Of a DNA stretch of 64,000 nt, positions 17,771 to 26,714 are shown piece after piece. A program made the position numbers and the translations under genes. This stretch comes from Gallionellales bacterium 39-52-133 (lineage in GTDB: Bacteria > Pseudomonadota > Gammaproteobacteria > Burkholderiales > Gallionellaceae). Numbering within the stretch: the stretch's first letter is position 1; each line of letters starts with the position of its first letter. The notes below the pieces were generated by a model. The model ran no database searches. It was given only the letters and a program-made list of their open reading frames with translations, and was not told where the DNA came from. Location: the NCBI GenBank assembly GCA_002278935.1, contig NCJL01000008.1, positions 1 through 64,000 of the forward strand, in the 5' to 3' direction.

Positions 17771-19129
17771 TTAGCTCAACTGCACAATTTCCATATATTC
17801 CGGCACCCGCGCCGGCCAGTGTAGTTCTTCATCAATATGCTGCACCATCGCAGTTGCGGCCTCCTGCTCGCCGTGGGTCACAAATACCTGGCGCGGCACC
17901 TGCTTCATTGATTTAAGCCACTCAATAATCTGCGCATAATCGGCATGGGCGGAAAGGGTGTCGATAGCTTCGATTTCCGCCAGCACAGGCACATCTTCGC
18001 CGTGGATGCGGATGCTCTTCGCACCGCCGACCATCGCGGCACCCCGCGTGCCTTCGGCCTGAAAACCGGCAAATAATATGGTGTTGCGCGGATCGGGGGC
18101 AAAGGCCTTCAAGTGATGTACAACACGGCCGCCCGTGGCCATGCCGCTGCCCGCGATAATAATCATCGGTCCTTTTCTGCGATTTAACGCTTTGGACTCC
18201 TCCGCGGTGCGGACGATTTTGGCCACGCTGCAGGCCGCCACACACTGTTCAAACGACAATCTGTGTTCAAGATGGTGGCGATAGAAGATATCCGTCGCAT
18301 CTACCGCCATTGGGCTGTTGAGATAAGTCGGAATATCGGGGATGGTGCCCGCGTCTTTCAGCAAACGCAGGTAGTGCAGCAGCATTTGCGTGCGCCCCAC
18401 CGCAAAAGCCGGAATGACCACCACGCCTTCACGTTGCGTAGTGCGATTAATGATATCTCCAAGCAACTGTAATGCATCCTGTGCCGGATGTTTACGGTTG
18501 CCATAGGTGGATTCCAGAACCAGATAATCTGCGCCTTGCAATGGTGTCGGCGGGTTCATAATGGGATCGTCCGGGCGACCCAAATCACCGGAAAAAATTA
18601 TCGAAGTATTGCTGTCGCGCATCACTATGCTGGCGGCACCCGGAATATGACCTGCCGGATACAGGCAAAAAGTAATGTCGCTGCCAACCTTCACTTCCTC
18701 CTCAAAATCAATTGCATGCAGATGCTGCAAGGCAAGCTCCGCATCTTCTTGCGTGTACAAGGGCAATGCGGGGTGATGCTTGCTGATTTTGTGACGATTG
18801 GCATATTCTGCCTGCTCTTCCTGCAATCGCCCGCTATCCGGCAACAGGATGGAACACAATTCAAGTGTAGCTGAGCTGCAATAGACCTTGCCCTTGAAAC
18901 CCTGTTTTACAAGCAAAGGCAAATAGCCGCTATGGTCTATATGGGCATGGGTTAATACAACCGCAGTAAGGGAGGCGAGATCAAGTGGTAGCCGGTCCCA
19001 GTTTCTCAGACGCAAAGACTTCAAGCCCTGAAACAGCCCACAGTCGATGAGCACATGTGTTGAGCCACTGCTGAGCAGGTATTTTGAACCGGTGACAGTG
19101 CCGGTGGCACCTAAAAATATGATTTCCAT
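17771..19129 (-). CDS. Beta-CASP metallo-beta-lactamase-fold RNase/hydrolase
   Basis: The 452-aa product has the zinc-binding motif HAHIDHSG (residues 60-67), PAGHIPGAAS, FSGDLGR, then the beta-CASP cap (VVVIPAFAVGRTQ, YLNSPMAVDAT) and the RNA-specificity motifs IIAGSGMATGGRVVHHL and the C-terminal DTLSAHADYAQI and VTHGEQEA. This is the CPSF73/Ysh1-like bacterial family that cleaves RNA endonucleolytically or exonucleolytically. It precedes nothing obvious in an operon; the AsmA-like gene ends 18 bp upstream of its start. Confidence 0.88.
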   Translation of the reverse strand: MEIIFLGATGTVTGSKYLLSSGSTHVLIDCGLFQGLKSLRLRNWDRLPLDLASLTAVVLTHAHIDHSGYLPLLVKQGFKGKVYCSSATLELCSILLPDSGRLQEEQAEYANRHKISKHHPALPLYTQEDAELALQHLHAIDFEEEVKVGSDITFCLYPAGHIPGAASIVMRDSNTSIIFSGDLGRPDDPIMNPPTPLQGADYLVLESTYGNRKHPAQDALQLLGDIINRTTQREGVVVIPAFAVGRTQMLLHYLRLLKDAGTIPDIPTYLNSPMAVDATDIFYRHHLEHRLSFEQCVAACSVAKIVRTAEESKALNRRKGPMIIIAGSGMATGGRVVHHLKAFAPDPRNTILFAGFQAEGTRGAAMVGGAKSIRIHGEDVPVLAEIEAIDTLSAHADYAQIIEWLKSMKQVPRQVFVTHGEQEAATAMVQHIDEELHWPARVPEYMEIVQLS

Positions 19130-19147
19130 TCCGTTCAGATTTTTATG

Positions 19148-22129
19148 CTAGCGACCTGATTGAAGTATCGGCTCAACGGTCGTACCGGAAAGTCGCAAGG
19201 GAATGTTCCCGCTGTCCAGGCCCTTGATTTCTACCTGTAGCCTTCCCGACAACTGCTGGCTTGCATCAATATCAATCAATCCCGTGCTATTTGCCGCAGT
19301 TGATGCAAGCTTGCCAAGATAAATATGCTGGCCTTGACTATCGGCTTTCAGCGTACCGCTCATTTCGCTGAAATTGGTACGTCCGGCCACGCCTGGACGC
19401 GCACCAAATCGGGCAATGGTTTCAATATCCAGCTTGCTGATCACACCATTCTTCGCCTCAAATGAACCTTCCAGGCGATAATCTTTGTCAAGCAGGGAGG
19501 GCTTCGTGCCAGCCATAGACATACTCAGCTCACCAAACAGCTCACCCGTCAGCACAGAATCGGGAAACATACGCTGCAATTCCAGGCTCTTTGCATTGAT
19601 CTGACCCTGTAGTTTCCAGCCATTGTTCCAACTGAGGCGTCCGCTCCCGGTGAGTGTTCCATTATGAATATGGGCAAAGAAATCAGAAAACACCGCTTCG
19701 CCATTTGCCACAACAGCATTGGTGCTTGCATCGTTGAATTTTATGCCGGGGAATATGGGCAAACTTCCGTCCTTCAAGTTAACTTCAAGCAATAAGTTGT
19801 TTTGCAGCAGTTTCAACTCTATCCCCAATTTGGCATCTGCGCTTTTTAGCACTGCATGGGTGAATTTTCCCTGCGGATCAAACTCAGCCTTACCACTGAA
19901 TACAGGCAGCTTAATATCGTCACTTGAAACGCGCAGCTCATTAAGTTCGATCTGGGCAACAGGATAAGCATCAATTCCGCCGGCCGCCTGTAACCATACC
20001 AATACTTTATCCAGAGAAGCACCGGCCACCGTTATGTTTTTCAATTCAATTTTATTGATAGATTTGGTCGGGGCAAACAAAGCGGAGAAATCAAAATTCA
20101 TCGCAACATCGGCGACTTTCAATTCCTCTGCCTTTCCAATGGCAACCGTTTTCATCTCAAGTCTGGGCAACGGCAGCAAAGCAAAGTGAATCTTCCCGAT
20201 ATGTACCGGCTGCTTGATTTGTGCGGAAATTTCTTTCTCCAGCGGAGCGATATACTCGTCCATCGGCCAGATATATGGCAGTCCTGCAACGGCCATTAAA
20301 GCCAGAACGAACAAACCTGCAAACACTTTCCCGACAGGCAAAGGTTTGCGCGGAGCACGTGCAGATTTTTGCCTGGCTTTGAGCTGTGCCTCTGCTGCCT
20401 GCTTGGCTTCACGTTCTTTTTCTGCCTGCGCCTGAATGGCAGCCCGCCGCTGGGCTTCTTCCCATTGCTTGTTCTGGCTAGTCGTGAGCTTTTGAGCTTC
20501 GGCTTCCGCTTTTGCTCTCTCTTCTTCCTGAGCAATCTTTAAACGATAGGCTTCATGCTCCGCCTTCAGGCGAATTGACTCTTGCTCTGCTTTGGCACGC
20601 GAGGCAGCTTCATCCTGTTGCGCTTTGGCACGCGCAGCTTCATCCTGCCCGCTCCTCATTTGCGCAAGTTCTTGTTCAGCCTTGATCCGTTTTGCCTCGG
20701 CTTCTTTTCTGGCCCGCTCCTCAATCACTGCTTTAACCTTGGAGCCGCTGCCAGGCAACGGCGCCGGCTTGGCAGGCTGTTCAGACAAAGCTGCGATCTT
20801 ACCGGTATCAACAAAGGAAAACTGTTCCAGCTTGAAACTTCCTGTGGAGTAATCCTGCTGTTTTTTCTTGGTTTGACCAAAGGATTCGACAAATGACTGT
20901 CTGAGCTTTTCTGCCTGGTCAACCTGCTCCTCCCTGGCCCTTTCAGCAGACGCTCCCGCCCCGGCAGCCACTCCCCCATGACCACGACTATCGTCATGCC
21001 TGGCCAATTCTTCTGCCTTTAGACGCGCCTCAACTTCGGAGCGGACACGCGCCTCGGCTTCTGCACGCATTTTAATTTCAGCCTCAACCTTGACTCTGGC
21101 GACCTCCAGCTCTGCACGTTCCTTTTCAAGCCTTAATCGCTCGGCTTCTGCCTCACGCTTCATACGCGCTGCGGCCTCAGCTTTAGCTCGTGCCTCAGCT
21201 TCGAGGCGTATTTTCATTTCGTTTTCCGCTTTGACCCTGGCCGCTTCCAGTTCTTGACGCAGCTTTTCAGCTTCTTTTTCCGCCTTGATGCGTATTGCTT
21301 CCGCCTCTTGCCTGACTTTTGTTTCAGCTTCAATACGCGCACGCACTTCGGCTTCGATTCTTGCCTTGGCAGCCTCGGTTTCAGAACGCGCCTTTAATGC
21401 TGCCTGCTCTGCTTTCAACCTTGCTTCATCGGCCACCTGTTTTTCCCGGGCGGCAGCCTCAATTCTCGCTCTGGCGGCAACTTCAATCTTCGCCTTTACT
21501 TTTGCATCTTCATAAGCTTTTAATTTTGCTGCCTTGGCTGCGGCTTCTTCCTTTGCCAATTGCTCAGCTTTTAAACGTTCGGCAACTTGCCTGAGATTTG
21601 CTGCCGACTCCGCCTCGGTTGCGGCCTGGGCAGAACGGCTGTCATTATTGCCGGTGCCAGACCCGGCTGTTATAAAGGAAAAATCAAGGTCTCCATTATT
21701 TGAAGACTTCGCATTCTCTTCATTTTTTGACACTGGCCGCATTGCGGGTGAAGCGGCCTGAATTGCCGGGCCCCTGGGTGGAGCTGGCGGAGCCACAACT
21801 GGAGGTGCAGCTTTAGGGGTTGCCATTTTGAATGACGGCGTTGCCATTTTAAGCGCAGGTTTTTGCGGAACACTGGCCGGAGCCTTCGCATCCCTGATAT
21901 AACCGCCATCAACCAGCTCCTGCAATACATCGTTTAACGATTCTCGCAAGCTGGGCGGGGCGCGTTTGGAAATTTCAATTACTGTAGAATCATCATCAAC
22001 CAACTGCAGAATGCGTTTTGCGTCACCGTAAAGCGCATCGCTTTGCCCGTTCACTTCACTTATGCCCGTATTGGTTTTTACAAAAACAGTTTTCTTGTCC
22101 ATATTTTTGATATGCCACCCGATTGCCAT
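19148..22129 (-). CDS. Large coiled-coil protein with C-terminal AsmA-like domain
   Basis: The 993-aa product has three parts. Residues 10-80 form a small folded domain (VFVKTNTGISEVNG .. VLQELVDGGYIRD). Residues about 150-590 are low-complexity Ala/Lys/Glu/Arg repeats that should form a very long coiled coil. A single membrane helix follows at about 598-617, then a periplasmic domain with the AsmA/DUF748 signature (KQPVHIGKIHFALLPLPRLEMKTVAIG, INAKSLELQRMFPDSVLTGELFG). AsmA-like proteins bridge the inner and outer membrane and affect lipid transport. An ATG at 22102 (MDKKTVF) is an alternative start. Confidence 0.7.
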   Translation of the reverse strand: MAIGWHIKNMDKKTVFVKTNTGISEVNGQSDALYGDAKRILQLVDDDSTVIEISKRAPPSLRESLNDVLQELVDGGYIRDAKAPASVPQKPALKMATPSFKMATPKAAPPVVAPPAPPRGPAIQAASPAMRPVSKNEENAKSSNNGDLDFSFITAGSGTGNNDSRSAQAATEAESAANLRQVAERLKAEQLAKEEAAAKAAKLKAYEDAKVKAKIEVAARARIEAAAREKQVADEARLKAEQAALKARSETEAAKARIEAEVRARIEAETKVRQEAEAIRIKAEKEAEKLRQELEAARVKAENEMKIRLEAEARAKAEAAARMKREAEAERLRLEKERAELEVARVKVEAEIKMRAEAEARVRSEVEARLKAEELARHDDSRGHGGVAAGAGASAERAREEQVDQAEKLRQSFVESFGQTKKKQQDYSTGSFKLEQFSFVDTGKIAALSEQPAKPAPLPGSGSKVKAVIEERARKEAEAKRIKAEQELAQMRSGQDEAARAKAQQDEAASRAKAEQESIRLKAEHEAYRLKIAQEEERAKAEAEAQKLTTSQNKQWEEAQRRAAIQAQAEKEREAKQAAEAQLKARQKSARAPRKPLPVGKVFAGLFVLALMAVAGLPYIWPMDEYIAPLEKEISAQIKQPVHIGKIHFALLPLPRLEMKTVAIGKAEELKVADVAMNFDFSALFAPTKSINKIELKNITVAGASLDKVLVWLQAAGGIDAYPVAQIELNELRVSSDDIKLPVFSGKAEFDPQGKFTHAVLKSADAKLGIELKLLQNNLLLEVNLKDGSLPIFPGIKFNDASTNAVVANGEAVFSDFFAHIHNGTLTGSGRLSWNNGWKLQGQINAKSLELQRMFPDSVLTGELFGELSMSMAGTKPSLLDKDYRLEGSFEAKNGVISKLDIETIARFGARPGVAGRTNFSEMSGTLKADSQGQHIYLGKLASTAANSTGLIDIDASQQLSGRLQVEIKGLDSGNIPLRLSGTTVEPILQSGR

Positions 22130-22317
22130 TTACCTGCCGGATTGCTCAAAATGGCAACCCAACATATTAATTTAATGGTTACATTCTATCATCCACAGCC
22201 CGACCTAATATTTATATTCTAGCCAATATCAACACCCTGCCGTGAAGGGCCCAATAAAAATTATGGCTAATCCTTGACCGGAGTTATCCGATTAAGTATC
22301 ATGCCGTTCTTGTCAAT

Positions 22318-22393
22318 TCCCTGATAGCTCAGCCGGTAGAGCGACGGACTGTTAATCCGCAGGTCCCTGGTTCGAATCCAGGTCGGGGAGCCA
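22318..22393 (+). tRNA. tRNA-Asn (anticodon GTT)
   Basis: The 76-nt sequence folds into a cloverleaf: acceptor TCCCTGA pairs with TCGGGGA, the D-arm is AGCTCAGCCGGTAGAGC, the anticodon loop CTGTTAA carries GTT, and the T-arm CCTGGTTCGAATCCAGG is standard. CCA is encoded. Its 3' half is the prophage attachment core. Confidence 0.96.
22347..22393. repeat. attL core of the prophage, inside tRNA-Asn
   Basis: The 47 bp from GACTGTTAATCC to GGGGAGCCA recur exactly at 62098-62144. Integration here leaves the tRNA intact, because the prophage supplies an identical 3' end. Confidence 0.95.
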
Positions 22394-22408
22394 AAAAATC
22401 ATATACTT

Positions 22409-22433
22409 AGGCCGCAGAAATGCGGCCTTTTTG
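22409..22433 (+). terminator. Terminator after tRNA-Asn, supplied by the prophage
   Basis: GGCCGCA and TGCGGCC form a stem with a GAAA loop followed by TTTTT. It lies just inside attL, so it ends the tRNA transcript on phage DNA and may also separate the convergent dam gene. Confidence 0.85.
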
Positions 22434-22448
22434 TTGTTCTTATTAGAC

Positions 22449-22472
22449 GCATCTTAGACGTGTCTAAGATGC
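22449..22472. promoter_or_regulatory. Palindromic pair of putative integrase/excisionase arm sites, left end
   Basis: GCATCTTAGAC at 22449-22459 and its inverted copy at 22462-22472 form a perfect palindrome with a two-base centre. The same 10-11 bp word occurs twice more at the other prophage end (61973-61983, 62032-62042) and was not noticed elsewhere, which suits DNA sites bound by the integrase or its directionality factor. Confidence 0.6.
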
Positions 22473-22477
22473 GTGGC

Positions 22478-23278
22478 TTAAAACAGTCCACCCGCTCCCT
22501 TGTGTGGATCATAGTTGGTGATGATAAGTTCACCACGCGCTGCGCCAGATCCATGCCGGTTCCCGAGTGAGTATTCTATGTCCACCGTCTCGATGTACAG
22601 ATCCGCGAAGACACGCCGGATATCTGGGTGATCATTCAGGCTGATCATCATTTTGCCTTTTACGGACTTGGCCAGCTCGGCCATGCGGATGTATTGATCA
22701 AACTCAAACGGCACGCCATAGCCTTCGGTTTCCCAATAAGGCGGATCCATATAAAAGAAGGTGTGCTCGCGATCGTAGCGGGTGATGCAGTCTGTCCAGG
22801 GGAGGTTTTCAATATGGACGCCATCGAGACGCAGGTGAGCGGCACTAAGGTTTTCTTCCAGGCGAAGCAGGTTGAGCCCGGCCGGTGCAGTGGTGGCGGT
22901 ACCGAAGTTTTGGCCTTGCACCTTGCCGCCGAATGCGAGCTGCTGCAAATAGAAAAAACGGGCGGCACGCTGTATGTCGGTGAGGGTTTCCGGCACGGTA
23001 ATCTGTTGCCACTTAAATATCTGCCGGCTGGATAGCGCCCATTTGAACTGGCGCACGAACTCCTCGAGGTGGCATTTGACTACGCGGTAGAGGTTGACCA
23101 GCTCGCCATTGATGTCGTTGATGACCTCAACGTCTGCAGGCGATGGTCGCAGAAAGAAAAGAGCAGCCCCGCCACAAAAGACTTCAACGTAGCAGGAGTG
23201 CTGGGGGATTAATGGAATCAGGCGGTCAGCCAGGCGGCGCTTGCCACCGATCCAGGGAATGATAGGTTGTGCGTTCAT
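22478..23278 (-). CDS. Phage DNA N6-adenine methyltransferase (D12 class, Dam-like)
   Basis: Starting at the ATG at 23278 (GGAGAAA ten bases upstream) the product is 266 aa. It has PIIPWIGGKRRLADRLIPLIP and the FCGGAALFF SAM-binding motif, EVINDINGELVNLYR, and the catalytic DPPY (FFYMDPPYWE). The pattern places it in the D12 class that methylates adenine, often in GATC. At the very left end of the prophage it is a likely protection gene against host restriction. Confidence 0.88.
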   Translation of the reverse strand: MNAQPIIPWIGGKRRLADRLIPLIPQHSCYVEVFCGGAALFFLRPSPADVEVINDINGELVNLYRVVKCHLEEFVRQFKWALSSRQIFKWQQITVPETLTDIQRAARFFYLQQLAFGGKVQGQNFGTATTAPAGLNLLRLEENLSAAHLRLDGVHIENLPWTDCITRYDREHTFFYMDPPYWETEGYGVPFEFDQYIRMAELAKSVKGKMMISLNDHPDIRRVFADLYIETVDIEYSLGNRHGSGAARGELIITNYDPHKGAGGLF

Positions 23279-23427
23279 GCTGCGAGCTTTCTCCATATAG
23301 GGGATTTGTGCTAGGCTTCGCGCCGCTCCGTACGGGGTGGAGGGGACTTGGCCAAGGCTCACAGGTATGCTCTGTGGGTTAAGGAGGCCGGTTCGTGTTG
23401 ACGCACGAGCTGGTCGCCTCTTCTTTA

Positions 23428-23592
23428 CTATTTTTGAATCTGACGCTTTGGTGATTTTTTGTCGTTGGATATACCCAGCCTCTGGATCGGCTCACGCGCC
23501 TGGCGTACTTTTTCCGCCGCTTGAATAATCCAGACAAACGGGTTGCCGTCTTTGGCGGGGTCGTATACCGGGAGGCTGGGTGGCTTTACCAT
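23428..23592 (-). CDS. Small phage protein, unrecognised
   Basis: The 54-aa product (MVKPPSLPVYDPAKDGNPFV) is encoded in the overlap ATGGTAA with the stop of the upstream gene. It has an aromatic motif FVWIIQAAEKVRQ and a lysine-rich tail. A longer frame through this region to 24222 is an antisense-like artefact upstream of this ATG. Confidence 0.5.
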   Translation of the reverse strand: MVKPPSLPVYDPAKDGNPFVWIIQAAEKVRQAREPIQRLGISNDKKSPKRQIQK

Positions 23593-24152
23593 TTGAAGCC
23601 GATTCCTATGCCGGCAAAAAGTTGGCCATCGGTATCGAGGCTGGCGTTGATGCCAGCATGAAGAGCTTTGACCTGCAGGAGGTCTTCGCGCAGGGTGAGG
23701 CGGGCGATGGTGCCGGTGGTGCTTTTTATGCCGACATCGATGCGGGCTTCGCCGGTGTGTTCGGTGGCGAACCAGGGCAGCGGTTCGCGGCGCACAATCG
23801 TCTGCACTTGGCCGGTATGCTGATCGATGAGGGTGGTGACGGTGGCGGGATGGGTGTCGTTTGGCAGGCGGGTGGATTGCAGGACGTAGAGATTGGGATC
23901 GGTATGGATCTCTTCGGGGAGGTTGAGTTTTTGTTTTGCTCGATGAGCATAAACCTTGACTACGGGCGGTTTGATTGTCTGCTTGGGGATAGCGGCAACT
24001 TGCGGCGCGGGCTGGGCCGGCGTCCATTTTTCTGTTGAGGATTTGCCCAGGGGTGAAATGAAATAGCAGCCGACTGCAGCGCCGAGGCAGAAGACCACCA
24101 GGATGATTATGCAGTCGAGGGCAACTTTTATGCGGTAGGGGTAGGGTTTCAT
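23586..24152 (-). CDS. Membrane-anchored phage protein in the lysis region
   Basis: The ATG at 24152 (MKPYPYRIKVALDCIIIL) gives 188 aa with one N-terminal membrane helix (residues 10-32) and a proline-rich, then beta-rich periplasmic part ending in a repeat-like strand pair (ASLDTDGQLFAGIGIGFKW). It follows the endolysin by five bases. Position and topology would fit an inner-membrane lysis accessory such as a spanin, but no spanin coiled coil is evident. Confidence 0.55.
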   Translation of the reverse strand: MKPYPYRIKVALDCIIILVVFCLGAAVGCYFISPLGKSSTEKWTPAQPAPQVAAIPKQTIKPPVVKVYAHRAKQKLNLPEEIHTDPNLYVLQSTRLPNDTHPATVTTLIDQHTGQVQTIVRREPLPWFATEHTGEARIDVGIKSTTGTIARLTLREDLLQVKALHAGINASLDTDGQLFAGIGIGFKW

Positions 24153-24157
24153 GCGGG

Positions 24158-24805
24158 TTACTCCTTGTCTGCCAGTGCATCTTTGGCGCGCTCGAACAAT
24201 TCCAGCCGGTCTTCCCAGCCATTCATGCCGCCGTTGATGCAAAGGGTGATGGTTTCAAAGTCTCCTTTATCCGCGATGTCGTTGAGATTGACGCCGTGGC
24301 CAAGGCCGTATTTGGCCAAGGCGGCCAGTGCTTTTTTGCCGAGATTCAAGCCGGCGCCGAATTTCCAGAACCAGCCTGCGGCGGCAGCGCCGTGCTCGGG
24401 CATCTCCAGCAGCTCCGGTTTGTTGAGCAGGTCCAGCCCCAGCGCCTGGCCACAAAACAGGTGGTTGTTGTAGCCGGTATGCTGCATGAGGCCGTGGCCC
24501 TTCCACCACTGGCCGGGTGTACTGCCATGCCTGGCGGCAATGTCAATGGCCTCCGGTTTTGTGTTGCCCAGATCCGCACGGGTGTCATATCTCAGCTGGG
24601 CTGGCACCTGCCTGGGGTTCCAGATTTCGCGGGTGTGCAGTAGCCGGGCGGATTCATGGCCGACCTGGGCAAGGAAGGGCACCACTCGCAACGGGGTGAC
24701 GATATCGAAACGCTCCATCGCGGCATTGAGGTGCGGCGTCCAAAACCGTGCACGATCTGGGTGGGTGCACTCCATGATTTGCTGTAGCTCGATAGCGGTA
24801 ATCAT
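24158..24805 (-). CDS. Endolysin, glycoside hydrolase family 19 (chitinase-like)
   Basis: The 215-aa product from the ATG at 24805 (MITAIELQQIM) hydrolyses the peptidoglycan glycan strand at lysis. It shows the GH19 catalytic glutamate region FLAQVGHESARLLHTREIW, the second acidic residue region, and GHGLMQHTGYNNH, the family's GRGLIQLTG-like segment. It has no signal peptide, so it depends on a holin. Its gene lies between the membrane-anchored protein and two small membrane proteins. Confidence 0.85.
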   Translation of the reverse strand: MITAIELQQIMECTHPDRARFWTPHLNAAMERFDIVTPLRVVPFLAQVGHESARLLHTREIWNPRQVPAQLRYDTRADLGNTKPEAIDIAARHGSTPGQWWKGHGLMQHTGYNNHLFCGQALGLDLLNKPELLEMPEHGAAAAGWFWKFGAGLNLGKKALAALAKYGLGHGVNLNDIADKGDFETITLCINGGMNGWEDRLELFERAKDALADKE

Positions 24806-24807
24806 AT

Positions 24808-25128
24808 TTATCCTTCCTTGACACGCGTCCTGATAATTAATACTGCAAAACCGAGCAGTACTGCCGTGGATTCGAAGGTAGGCGGCCCCGGTCTCATCAG
24901 TGGGAAATTGAGATTGTTGATGCCCAGCCAACCCAGTATCGGAGTGGCAACCGCCCCGCCTGCCCCCGCCGCAAGCAGCAGCCAGGCTGTAGCTTTCAAT
25001 CCATCCACTACACGTTGATGAATTGAAAGCCCGCGTGCGCAAGGATCGGTGCGCTCCAACTTGTTAAGCGCTTCGGCCAACACGATGAGCCCGGCGAACC
25101 AGTGGATGACATCGGGAGTGAAATTCAT
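24808..25128 (-). CDS. Small membrane protein, probable holin or holin partner
   Basis: The 106-aa product has helices near residues 8-22, 44-67 and 84-98 and overlaps the start of its upstream neighbour by four bases. Being three bases from the endolysin start it is well placed to be a holin. Sequence alone does not separate holin from antiholin. Confidence 0.6.
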   Translation of the reverse strand: MNFTPDVIHWFAGLIVLAEALNKLERTDPCARGLSIHQRVVDGLKATAWLLLAAGAGGAVATPILGWLGINNLNFPLMRPGPPTFESTAVLLGFAVLIIRTRVKEG

Positions 25129-25514
25129 GATGCGCCCCCCTGCCCGCTTATCCGGCTGATGATGGACATCAATACTTTCTGCGCGCCACCGCCTGTGGCA
25201 AAGGCCACACTCAGCAAGAGCGGATCGGGAATACTGGATAAAAGCAGCACCAGCGGCGTGAGGTAACCCGCCGTGACGCTGGAAGCAAAGGCCACAAACA
25301 TGCGCCGCATGGTGGTGCGCACCAGCTGCTCCCAGGTGTCGCCGGTGCTGGGGACGCTATTGAGCAGGATAATGGCAACCAGCGAGCCGAAGAACCCGGC
25401 AATGAGCAGATCAGCCCGCAGGCCGAGCGGCACTCCAAATGCACTAAGCACCGGGATGGATACACCTGCAGCCACCATCGTGACAGCAGCTGTTGTTGAT
25501 GTTGGTTCCGGCAT
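25125..25514 (-). CDS. Membrane protein, putative holin
   Basis: The 129-aa product has about four hydrophobic segments (residues 8-28, 33-53, 70-92, 95-115) separated by a charged loop (STGDTWEQLVRTTMRRM). It is the first gene after a terminator and starts the lysis operon (two membrane proteins, endolysin, accessory). Start site is preceded by AGGAGGAAAG, a strong Shine-Dalgarno. Confidence 0.65.
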   Translation of the reverse strand: MPEPTSTTAAVTMVAAGVSIPVLSAFGVPLGLRADLLIAGFFGSLVAIILLNSVPSTGDTWEQLVRTTMRRMFVAFASSVTAGYLTPLVLLLSSIPDPLLLSVAFATGGGAQKVLMSIISRISGQGGAS

Positions 25515-25535
25515 CTTTCCTCCTTATTTTGGACA

Positions 25536-25562
25536 ATAAAAAAGCCGCTCGAGGCGGCTTGT
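25536..25562 (-). terminator. Rho-independent terminator before the lysis genes
   Basis: On the minus strand AAGCCGC and GCGGCTT pair around CTCGA and are followed by TTTTTATT. It separates the lipoprotein gene from the lysis operon. Confidence 0.88.
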
Positions 25563-25584
25563 TGGGGTTTGGAATTACCTGCGT

Positions 25585-25887
25585 TTAATCGTGGAAATTT
25601 CCATTCGTGCAATGATAAAGTTCATGACCGATTGTTTGGAATGACCATCCGTCTGTTTGATGTTCTGGTTTTGGTACAATCAATTCACAGCGATTCGACT
25701 CTTTATAAAACTTTGTGCAGCCAAGCGGCGCGACGCCGTTTTTCCATTCGCAGAAATAAGCAATCTCGGCTGGTGTGGCGTAAATCACAGAGACTTCAAC
25801 GGTACGTTTCTGGAAGTCTGAGCGAATCGGTGCGCCGGCAGAACAGCCGGAAATCAAAACCACCAACGCTATCAATAAATATTTCAT
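25585..25887 (-). CDS. Small phage lipoprotein with a zinc-protease HExxH motif
   Basis: From the ATG at 25887 the product is 100 aa: MKYLLIALVVLISGCSAG is a lipoprotein signal with lipobox LISGC. The mature part contains FQTIGHELYHCTNGNFHD, a HExxH zinc-binding motif with a possible third ligand downstream, and cysteines FCEW, LGCTKF, NRCELI. Similar short phage lipoproteins with this motif sit near tail genes. A role in the envelope (lysis, exclusion) is inference. Confidence 0.65.
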   Translation of the reverse strand: MKYLLIALVVLISGCSAGAPIRSDFQKRTVEVSVIYATPAEIAYFCEWKNGVAPLGCTKFYKESNRCELIVPKPEHQTDGWSFQTIGHELYHCTNGNFHD

Positions 25888-25958
25888 GTTTGCACCCATC
25901 ACTCTTGAAATAATTATGGGCCTATTAAAATAAAAATCAAGGTGCAGGCTGAAATATA

Positions 25959-26714
25959 TTAATCAGTCGGGCTGGTTGAGGCAGCATCCAGCGTACCGGT
26001 AATTGCGAAGTTTCCGCCTGCTCCTCGGTTGGTTGCGAAGTTTGCCACTACTTCGCCATTATCCAAATGGTGGTACATGATTGGAGCCGTGCCTGTTGGA
26101 ATCGATCCGTCCGCGCCGAGATAAGCTGGCTTGCCAGCAGCAGTTATAAATTTGCGCCGGTTGCTTTCAACAGAAAAATCTAAATATTGACCAGGCGCGA
26201 AATACATTTCAGCAATACACCCATTCATAAGGAAAGTGCCTCCTGGCACTGCGCCCACACCCCAGTTAGCCAAAGTATAATCAATAGTGTCATTTGTTAA
26301 AGTAGGTGAAGAAATATCGCTTGCATCGTTTATGTATAAGTGCCCTGCCGCACTGGCCAAATCCCAAGATGCCAACAAATGCAACCACGTCGAGCTTGCG
26401 GTATACGCATTAGATGTCTTCAAAAGTAATATCTCAGTACCTGCCGCGTTATCTCCGCCAATAGCAAAAAAATTATCTGTGCGGCGCAACACAAGAAAAG
26501 CATTTATCGCATTCGTACTGCGCAATATCGTTAATGAGGCTCCATCCCCCCCATCAAGCCGTACCCACGCGCTAAAAATCCCAGTCTTGGAGTCTACTGC
26601 ACCAGTCAGCCCGGCCCCACGCAACATGTAGTCATTCGTACCATCAAAATCAGCAGCATCCGCTACAAATGGCTGCTGGCCGGTTAGTAAAAATGGTATT
26701 CCGCCGATTAACAT
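25959..26714 (-). CDS. Tail-associated protein with LamG/concanavalin-like domain
   Basis: The ATG at 26714 overlaps the stop of the upstream gene (TAATG). The 251-aa product has the LamG jelly-roll signs: ADFDGTNDYMLRGAGLTG, IFSAWVRLDG, STWLHLLASWDLASAAGHLYIND, WGVGAVPGGTFLMNGCIAEMYFAPG. Such domains bind sugars and occur on phage tail tips. It is the last gene of the tail operon. Confidence 0.7.
   Translation of the reverse strand: MLIGGIPFLLTGQQPFVADAADFDGTNDYMLRGAGLTGAVDSKTGIFSAWVRLDGGDGASLTILRSTNAINAFLVLRRTDNFFAIGGDNAAGTEILLLKTSNAYTASSTWLHLLASWDLASAAGHLYINDASDISSPTLTNDTIDYTLANWGVGAVPGGTFLMNGCIAEMYFAPGQYLDFSVESNRRKFITAAGKPAYLGADGSIPTGTAPIMYHHLDNGEVVANFATNRGAGGNFAITGTLDAASTSPTD

Noticed and set aside
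21000..21600. Periodic repeats resembling a CRISPR or minisatellite
   Set aside because: The periodicity is that of Ala/Lys/Glu/Arg coiled-coil codons in a protein gene; there are no constant repeats with unique spacers.
24806..25042. Longer N-terminus for the endolysin
   Set aside because: The extra 79 codons overlap the holin-like gene in another frame and are cysteine/glycine-rich nonsense; the ATG at 24805 begins the conserved domain.
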